Source: Moesziomyces globuligerus
Taxonomy: Eukaryota > Basidiomycota > Ustilaginomycetes > Ustilaginales > Ustilaginaceae
Assembly (NCBI GenBank): GCA_030849465.1
Contig: JARVLF010000019.1
Location: forward strand, 620,001 to 684,000
Length of the DNA stretch: 64,000 nt
Reading direction: 5' to 3'
Shown here: piece by piece, positions 57,590 to 64,000 of the stretch
Numbering within the stretch: position 1 is the stretch's first letter
How the letters are laid out: the number at the start of each line of letters is the position of its first letter
Made by a program: the position numbers and the translations under genes
Notes under the pieces: generated by a model
Databases searched by the model: none
What the model was told of the DNA's origin: nothing
What the model saw: only the letters and a program-made list of their open reading frames with translations

Positions 57590-59073
57590 CTTTGTCGTGA
57601 TAGAAGCTTCGCAACCAAAAAAGTCGTCGCGATGGTATGGAGAGGAGGTGGAGAGATGCGCAAGGGGCCAGGCTACTATAAGTACTCTGAAGCATCAACG
57701 AACAAGGCCAGAGCGACGACCTGTAGTTTGTCGGAATGTGTCTGTGCTGGAACCGGTGCGCACGGAAGATCTGGCTTTTGCAGTGCCACCTGCTGCAACT
57801 GTGCGGGGGTGCACTCGGCTTGTAAATGGCTCGCCCTATCGGATAGCGATCGGATAGCGTCGAGAGGTTGCGATTCTGTGCACGACTGTCTTGCGTCAAT
57901 GGTCGCGCGCATGGCTTCAACGGTACGCGAACCAGCCATACATTAGCCGCGCCCCTGCTCGCACTCGGGGCCAAAGTGCCGCAATAGGGTAACGGCCAAA
58001 AGGAAGCGCCTGGCGCTCTTATCGTTACGTAGCGTTGCGCACAAAGATTGGCCGCGCCGCTAAGCTAGGCTTCGACAGCCGTGTGAAATTAAGCGACGCG
58101 TTCCGATTGGCTCGCTTGCTCGCTTGCACGCTTAGTCGCTTGGCAGTGTCCACCGCCTGGGAGAGCAGCTCCAGGTATGCCCGTCCATCGGAGCCACAAT
58201 GCATGCCGTGTCACGTTGCGGTAGAAGACGCCGTACGACGGATCGCAGCCAATCGCTTACACCTTATCGAGCTTGCTCTTGCTGTGTGCTGACGCATGGT
58301 CGGAGCTTGTACGGCAAGCAGATGTCACAGGGTCTGATAGGCATGCTCGCGCGGCGTATCTGCGACACGGCGAGCCGACCAGCCGCATAGTGTTGGAAGA
58401 TAGCTACCAAATTTAACGCTACCCCGCATTTTGGTGCAACGTGCAGGCTCCCGCAGACCCTTGCCGATACCTTGCGCAGGGCTAGGTTCTTTATCCCGCG
58501 ATAACAGACTGTTGCGCCTCGCTTGGGCACGCGTCTCTGTACAGTGCACTGCCAACGGGGGTGTTTTGTGCTTGGCGTCTCGGCACTCGAGGCCGTGCGC
58601 TCGCCACTGTCCAGGGTCAGATGATCGTTGCCGTTTCTGCTAGTGGAGCCTGCGCCCGTCCCATATCACCGAGATGGGCTGGCCAGCATCCATAGGCGTG
58701 ATTGCGACCCTGGCGAGCGGAACTTGAATGTCAAGCTCTGTCAACCTTTCCCGCCCTTGGAGGCGGCTGAACCGCTTCGTTCCGCCCAAGCGCCAGCTCG
58801 CATCTCGGCACCATGTGGTCAGTGTCGATCGGATGCACCCATCATTGCCTCTCTCCGGCATATCATCCTTGAGCACGTACTGTTTGCACCTCTTTCGAAA
58901 CTCTCCTCGATGCAAGGACTCGAGCGGGATCTCTGTCAACGTCGTATAAGAAAGCAGTCCGAGTGTTGTTCGGACGTGCCGCCACCAGTTCCCATCGGAA
59001 GATTCTGCTAAGTGCAGTTCCGCCACAACATCAAGATCACCCGCGGTCCTACCAAGCAAGAACGTTTTCCATC
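57590..59073. other. Divergent intergenic region between amine oxidase and permease
   Basis: No supported gene in about 1.5 kb. A TACTATAAG stretch at 57673-57681 could serve as an imperfect TATA element on either strand. The long plus-strand ORF covering 55505-57946 is an antisense shadow of the amine oxidase. Confidence 0.5.
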
Positions 59074-60711
59074 ATGTCTCAAGAAAAGAAGATGAACGGG
59101 TCCTCCAAGCACTTTTCCTCGGGCGCCGAAATCACCGTGTCGGAGCTCGATCGTCAGGCGCCAGTCGGCTTTGTAGGCGATGGCGGCGAAGAGGCGAGGC
59201 TGGACCGCCCTGCCGAGCATGGCGTGCTGGGCAAGAAGCTGAGTACACTGGGGGCGATAGCGCTTGGATACACGTCACTCTCCACATGGATCGCCTACTC
59301 GGCTGTGGCTGCGACTGCGCTCTCAAGCGGAGGAGCCAATGTGCTGGTCTGGGGCATGATCATCGTAGGCTTCTGCAACATGGCGGCTGCCATCAGCATT
59401 GCCGAGCCGGCGTCGCAATTTCCCAATGCCTCGGGCCAGGCAGCATGGGTGTATCGACTGCATGGACGCTTTCTGTCGTATATGACGTCGTGGCTGGTGC
59501 TGCTGGGCTACATCTTCCTTAGCGTCGCGGCGCAGCTCATCACTACGCTCATCTTGCTCGCCATGATCGACCTAACGTTCCCTTCGTACGAGATCAAGAC
59601 GTGGCACGTGTCGGTATCGATCATTTGTACGGCGGCGTTCAGCTTTGCGGTGGCGGGTATCGCTTCGAAGCTGGTGTCGAGGCTCAACGTGTTTGCGTTT
59701 ACGTGGTCGGTGCTGGGACTGGTGGTGGTGGTGCTGACGCTGCTCATCCAATCGCGCGGAAACTACAACACGGTCGAATTTGCACTGGTGGACATCGTCA
59801 ACGTGTCGGGCTGGGGGAACAACTTTATCCCGTGGGTGTTGGGACTTTCGCAGGCGGCGCTGTCGACGACGGCGATGGATGTGCCGACGCACTTTTCGGA
59901 AGAGATGGCCAACCCGGCGCGCCAGGTGCCGATTGCAATCTTTGGTGGGCTTGGAACGAGCATCTTGGTGACGTTGGCGTACGCGTTTGTGCTCGTGTTT
60001 ACGCTGCCGGAGCTGGACGCGATCATCACCACCTCGACGGGCTTCCCGTTTGCCGAGATGCTGCGGCTCAAGACGTCGCGTTCGGGCGCGATTGTGCTGC
60101 TGCTGATCCCGCTCGTGTCGTTCCTGATCACGTCGGCGGATGTGGCCATGGCGGCGGGTCGATGCATCTACGGCTTTTCGCGCCAGCGTGGCTTCCCCTT
60201 CTCGACGTTCTTCGGCACGGTCAACACGAGGTTCGACTCGCCGCTGCGCGCGGGACTGCTCGTGCTGATGTGTCAGAGTTGCATCGGGCTGATCTACATT
60301 GGCAACACGGCGGCGTTCAACGCGATCATCTCGGTGCCGACGTTGCTGCTGGCGGTGTCGTATGCGATCGTAGCCGGAGTGTGCTTGGCCGCAAGGTACC
60401 GAGCAGGCCGAGCCGAGCCGCGTGTAGCCACGGGCGAGAAGCAAGTTGGCAGCATGGGATCCGACTCGTCCGAGGGCGACGGTGCTTGGGACCCGCCGTT
60501 CAAGATGCCCAAATGGCTGACCGTTCCGGCCAATTTGCTCACGATCACCTTTACGGTGCTGCTGTGCGTCTTCCTGTCGCTGCCTCCGGCGTGGCCGGTG
60601 ACGAGCGCCAACATGAACTACACGTCGGCTTTTTTGGTGGGCAGCTTTGCCATCCCGGCCGTGTGCTGGATCCGCTATCGCCATGCCTACCAAGGGCCTC
60701 TTGTACACTAG
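59074..60711 (+). CDS. APC-family amino-acid/amine permease
   Basis: Plasma-membrane permease of 545 aa of the amino acid-polyamine-choline (GABA/choline permease, ACT) subfamily. The ATG 59074 precedes a hydrophilic N-terminus; the frame also opens upstream to 58963 but that part is not conserved-looking. Family blocks are LSTLGAIALGYTSLSTWIAY at helix 1, EPASQFPNASGQAAWVYRL, the DVPTHFSEEMANPARQVPIA segment (a hallmark of this subfamily), and FSRQRGFPFSTFFGTVN. About twelve helices are visible. The neighbouring divergent copper amine oxidase suggests the substrate is an amine such as choline-like compounds, GABA or a polyamine; this cannot be narrowed further. It converges on the third Zn2Cys6 gene, 300 bp away. 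Confidence 0.88.
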   Translation: MSQEKKMNGSSKHFSSGAEITVSELDRQAPVGFVGDGGEEARLDRPAEHGVLGKKLSTLGAIALGYTSLSTWIAYSAVAATALSSGGANVLVWGMIIVGFCNMAAAISIAEPASQFPNASGQAAWVYRLHGRFLSYMTSWLVLLGYIFLSVAAQLITTLILLAMIDLTFPSYEIKTWHVSVSIICTAAFSFAVAGIASKLVSRLNVFAFTWSVLGLVVVVLTLLIQSRGNYNTVEFALVDIVNVSGWGNNFIPWVLGLSQAALSTTAMDVPTHFSEEMANPARQVPIAIFGGLGTSILVTLAYAFVLVFTLPELDAIITTSTGFPFAEMLRLKTSRSGAIVLLLIPLVSFLITSADVAMAAGRCIYGFSRQRGFPFSTFFGTVNTRFDSPLRAGLLVLMCQSCIGLIYIGNTAAFNAIISVPTLLLAVSYAIVAGVCLAARYRAGRAEPRVATGEKQVGSMGSDSSEGDGAWDPPFKMPKWLTVPANLLTITFTVLLCVFLSLPPAWPVTSANMNYTSAFLVGSFAIPAVCWIRYRHAYQGPLVH

Positions 60712-61011
60712 GTCATTTGCGCCCTGCTCGGCCGAATGCCGTGCAGAGTACAATGGTCACTAGACGCAGTCCTGCCCATGGTCTGCTTCTCTTCGTCCAG
60801 ATTGTTATCCGATCAGCTCCTCGCAGCAACAGAGCTTGGGCTGTCTCGAGTGTGCCGCCTGTTTTCCCACCGGCTGCCCTGTTCTTAGCGAGGATACAGC
60901 ATCTCTGCGCTGTTTGAGAGGCCCGGGTGAAGCCGAAGAGGTACTTGTCTATCATACATTGTCGCCAGGCTTCGTTACCCAGCAACGAGCGCGGGACTGT
61001 GAGGGCTGACT
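60712..61011. other. Short intergenic region between convergent genes
   Basis: I see nothing of note in these 300 bp between the permease stop and the regulator stop. Confidence 0.5.
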
Positions 61012-63813
61012 TCAAAAGATCAGAGGCTGGCGCCAACGCCGTTGTCGACAGATGTGCGCAAACTCGGTCGCTTGATCGTATCTACCAATGTCTCGAGGAG
61101 CATCGATCGAGGCCTGCGAGCTCGAGCCTTTGCCGAGACGCATCCTACGGCGCGTCTCGTGCTCGTACAGGTCGCGACCATCCCACACGGCCTTGAGCAG
61201 CTGTCGGCAAAGGAAGAGGCACTGGATCTCGTCGAACTTTTCCCACAACAGCAGCGAGCCGCGGCAGCGCTGCCTTCGCTCTGAACGCGATCGCGCGAAG
61301 CTGTCGTAGGCTTCGGCACCGATGACAATGTCCGATCCCAGCGCGAGCTTGATTGGGTCGCCTCTGCCGAATTGATGTCGTTGGTCGGGACGCTCGCCAA
61401 TCGATACAGCAAGCGGCGAACGTTCCAGCGACGCATCCAGTTCACCGAAAATCTCGGACGCACACTGAAAGTACGCCCAGATCAAAGCTCCGTCTGGTGC
61501 GCGGATCCACCACTTTCCTCGCGTCTCCATGGCGTGGGCCACCTGCAGGTCGCCGGTCAGATCCTGTGGGCCAGACGGACCTGCTGATTTGACTTCGCCG
61601 CTTGCGCCAAGACGCTGCTGTTTGCGCTCGAGGAACCGGGTGACCTTGTCGATCTCGAACCACACAGCATCGGTCGACTTGAGCAGCATCCTGCAAAAGT
61701 AGACGAGCGAGGCTGACTGGAGGCATTCAAAGATGAGATAGCGCAGCTCGGCGGCGAGGCTGTCGTCTTGGCTGAGCGGCACGGGCCTGGACAGTCGGAT
61801 CTGAGACTCGACGGCATCGATCTGCAGCTGTGTTTCGAGCGGCACGTGGCCTTCTAGTGCATGCGAGAGGGATCCGGACGGCATAACGAGCGGCACGGAA
61901 GATGCAGGCGGCGGCACAAAGGCCACAATTTCGGGAACGGCGCTGAGGCGATTGATGCGTTCGACGGCCTCGAGCAGATCCAGCGGCCAGCCTACGACGC
62001 ACTGGGTCGAGCACTCGATAGGGTCTTGTTGGCGGCTGTCGGATTCGTCCCATCGATAGACATGCTCAAAGATGTCGAGCACATCACCCTGCTCGCTGGC
62101 GGGGCCCATGGTGCGTGACATGGTCTCCCACCAGAGCAAAATGCGGACAAAAAAGCGGAACGCCGATGCTGGTCCCTGGTTGAGGTTGTTCACCCACCAC
62201 GAAGCCGGTGAGCCGTTCGGTGCACCGGCGAGCACCTGTCGTACAACGGTGATGGCGAGAGCCGTATAGGCTCGCGAGCCAGTAGCGAAGCCTCGGCTGA
62301 ACTGCTCAATGTGTGCGATGAGGATGGTACCGGCGAGCAGTTCGAGTGCGCGGTGGGCCGAGTTGACCTGTGCTGCGGCGTGTGCGATAAGCTCTGGCGT
62401 GTGTAGATTGCCGACAAAAGCGTCCCATTCGGTCTTGCAGCGGGAATAGTGAGCATGGGCGAGGCCCTTTTTGCGATGATCCTGAGTGAGGCTGAGATGG
62501 GTGAGACCGAGGCAGCCTGCGAGGTCGAGCACCATGGGAGACTCGGCAGCGAGCTGGGCAAAGAAGATGCGCCAGACGTTGGTGTCGGCGGAGAGCAGGT
62601 GGAAGCAGCGAGCGGTGGTGTTGAAGAAGAACGAGACGGATTCGAGCTGGATGCGCGTTACGCACAGCGCACGGATGCGCCTCTGCAGCTCGGCTTCGGG
62701 TATGTGCTGCAGGCCCGGGCGCGCGGCGGTGGTGCTTGCCGGGACTGGTGTGTCGGAAGCGCCATGGAAAGTGTGCTGGATGCTGGTTGGGCCGGCAGGA
62801 GAGGTGGTCCATGTCGACAACCAGTCGTCGTCGAGCCAGTTGGGCGAACGCGCCTCTGCACTTCCTAAAGCCAAGGTCTGGTCGGCGATGGCGGAAGCCG
62901 CAGCGGTTGGACGACCGTAGCGCGCTTTGAGGCGATCGAGAGAAGCAGAGCGAGCCGACTGCGAGTCGTTGACGCTGTGTGCGGAGCCCTGCCCAGTCGA
63001 CTGGCGGCAAGTGTCGCTGGGCTGGTCGTCGCTCCTGACGGCTGTCTGGGACGCATCGGCGGTGGCCGAGCCGCTAGCGTGTGGAATGTCGTTGCCAATG
63101 GAAGCGCACAAGAGATCGAGCCAGTCATCCAGATGCTTTGGCGAGGTCACTTGGCCAAATGTGCTGGCGACACGGGTGGGTACGGAGCCAAGCTGATGCG
63201 CTGGGCCGGGCCGTAAGTGGCGATGCGAGGTTTGGCGAGGTGAGTGGCGAGGCTGCTGATGTTGAGAGAGCCGCACTGGATTCTCCGCCGGCGCGATTGG
63301 GCACAAGTCGGCGCCGGAAGCTTGAGCTTGGACTTTCACTTCTGCCTCGATACGTGGCGAGCTGGCAGAACGATAGTACTCGCATTGCCTGTCATCCTCG
63401 AGACAGCGATGGCAGTGCGGACGTGTTTCGTCGCATTTGATCTTTCGAACGCGGCAGGTGGCGCAACCCGAGCGACTACGGGTAAACCTGCGCTTGCGAG
63501 CCGACGGAGGTGGCAGAGGGCCGGGCCGACTGCCACTCGCGCCGCAAGGCGGCTGGCGGTGCGCGGACGTGGAGCGAGATGATGGCGTGGCAACGGCAGT
63601 GCGTGCGGGCGAGCGTGCGGGCGAGCGTGCGGCTGCGAACGATGCGGTGTGCATCCGATTGGGAGATGCACCAGCTTCTGTCTGCATTTGGCTGCCTCGG
63701 GCAGGATCGACCCTCTGGCGTTTAGACGGAGGAGCTGTCCTCGCAGCGTTCGGCTGAGCCGCGACGGGCTCGGCACCTGCGCCGAATGTCGGGCGATGGC
63801 TGCTGGCTGTCAT
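61012..63813 (-). CDS. Zn2Cys6 transcription factor (933 aa) beside the amine module
   Basis: Nuclear regulator in a single exon. The zinc cluster is internal, near residues 113-145: RSGCATCRVRKIKCDETRPHCHRCLEDDRQCEYY, preceded by a long Ala/Pro/Ser/Arg-rich N-terminal region with ARSPARSPARTA repeats. Downstream, a central disordered stretch is followed by a fungal_trans_2-like helical region: ITVVRQVLAGAPNGSPASWW, RFFVRILLWWETMSRTMG, and near the end SLLLWEKFDEIQCLFLCRQL. The ATG 63813 is the first in frame. Its place next to the permease and amine oxidase suggests a local regulator of amine use, which is inference. The GC-rich, repetitive N-terminus could make the start uncertain. Confidence 0.88.
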   Translation of the reverse strand: MTASSHRPTFGAGAEPVAAQPNAARTAPPSKRQRVDPARGSQMQTEAGASPNRMHTASFAAARSPARSPARTAVATPSSRSTSAHRQPPCGASGSRPGPLPPPSARKRRFTRSRSGCATCRVRKIKCDETRPHCHRCLEDDRQCEYYRSASSPRIEAEVKVQAQASGADLCPIAPAENPVRLSQHQQPRHSPRQTSHRHLRPGPAHQLGSVPTRVASTFGQVTSPKHLDDWLDLLCASIGNDIPHASGSATADASQTAVRSDDQPSDTCRQSTGQGSAHSVNDSQSARSASLDRLKARYGRPTAAASAIADQTLALGSAEARSPNWLDDDWLSTWTTSPAGPTSIQHTFHGASDTPVPASTTAARPGLQHIPEAELQRRIRALCVTRIQLESVSFFFNTTARCFHLLSADTNVWRIFFAQLAAESPMVLDLAGCLGLTHLSLTQDHRKKGLAHAHYSRCKTEWDAFVGNLHTPELIAHAAAQVNSAHRALELLAGTILIAHIEQFSRGFATGSRAYTALAITVVRQVLAGAPNGSPASWWVNNLNQGPASAFRFFVRILLWWETMSRTMGPASEQGDVLDIFEHVYRWDESDSRQQDPIECSTQCVVGWPLDLLEAVERINRLSAVPEIVAFVPPPASSVPLVMPSGSLSHALEGHVPLETQLQIDAVESQIRLSRPVPLSQDDSLAAELRYLIFECLQSASLVYFCRMLLKSTDAVWFEIDKVTRFLERKQQRLGASGEVKSAGPSGPQDLTGDLQVAHAMETRGKWWIRAPDGALIWAYFQCASEIFGELDASLERSPLAVSIGERPDQRHQFGRGDPIKLALGSDIVIGAEAYDSFARSRSERRQRCRGSLLLWEKFDEIQCLFLCRQLLKAVWDGRDLYEHETRRRMRLGKGSSSQASIDAPRDIGRYDQATEFAHICRQRRWRQPLIF

Positions 63814-64000
63814 GGCGAATCGGCTCGTGTGTGTCGATCCGGCTCATGCTTCGGAGCTTGGACGCACCATTTTGCGCCGACACGCGCACGATCGCCCGAG
63901 ATGGTGGGCTCCGGCAAAGCTGAAAACGCCCAAAGCTCCGGGCGATAAAGGCCGCATCAGCTCTTTTCATTTTCGGCAGGCCCGAAAAGGTTTCCCTCCT
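63814..64000. other. 5' flank of the third regulator
   Basis: Short upstream region reaching the window edge; no feature is recognised. Confidence 0.4.

Noticed and set aside
55505..57946. 813-aa plus-strand ORF opposite the amine oxidase
   Set aside because: Arg/His/Val-rich antisense shadow without motifs; the minus strand encodes a full copper amine oxidase with its TPQ motif.
59572..60753. 393-aa minus-strand ORF opposite the APC permease
   Set aside because: Arg/His/Gln-rich antisense shadow of a clear permease.

Overview
The window looks like nuclear DNA of a smut fungus (Ustilaginomycotina, Ustilaginaceae-like). The genes are GC-rich and mostly intron-poor, and the few introns are short (about 59-135 bp) with GTAAGT-type donors. 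There are three Zn2Cys6 regulators, fungal MFS/APC/RTA1 membrane proteins and large low-complexity proteins. Two copies of a tyrosine-recombinase (Ngaro/PAT-type, DIRS order) retrotransposon are present. No database search was possible, so all assignments rest on motifs and remembered family features.

Layout. 1-4 kb: the 3' part of a siderophore-type MFS transporter, then a three-exon AIF/FSP1-like FAD oxidoreductase. 5-10.7 kb: a compact catabolic module of a Zn2Cys6 regulator, a convergent three-exon MFS hexose-type transporter and, divergent from it, a kinase of the AnmK/levoglucosan-kinase family; the shared promoter holds a 21-bp-arm palindrome. 10.8-11.9 kb: two head-to-head gene relics (SDR and MDR dehydrogenases), both lacking their N-terminal halves and meeting at one breakpoint. 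12.5-18.4 kb: retroelement A on the minus strand. 19.2-22.1 kb: a 945-aa protein I do not recognise.

24.9-40.6 kb: a carbohydrate island with two secreted clan-A glycoside hydrolases (GH39-like), a GH31 alpha-xylosidase/alpha-glucosidase, a maltose-permease-type MFS transporter and a GH127 beta-L-arabinofuranosidase. The two GH39-like enzymes have signal peptides and the GH31 and GH127 enzymes do not, which suggests outside release, import, then internal hydrolysis. Each gene has an upstream GCGGGG or GTGGGG (Mig1/CreA-like) motif. 41.1-42.2 kb: a 2OG-Fe(II) dioxygenase-like gene whose 5' flank was cut by retroelement B (42.3-48.2 kb, plus strand). Elements A and B are inverted relative to each other and bracket the island.

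49.4-54 kb: a second Zn2Cys6 regulator divergent from an RTA1-family membrane protein, with two TCCGNCGGA sites between them. 54.5-55.5 kb: an uncertain spliced gene. 55.5-63.8 kb: a copper amine oxidase divergent from an APC amine/amino-acid permease, followed by a third Zn2Cys6 regulator, which together suggest an amine uptake and oxidation module.

The strongest leads are the putative anhydrosugar-utilisation module, the plant-glycan island bracketed by inverted Ngaro-like elements, and the expression layout of those elements (TAATG Gag/Pol junction and a minus-one overlapping recombinase frame conserved in both copies). I see no CRISPR array and no RNA gene that I can support.
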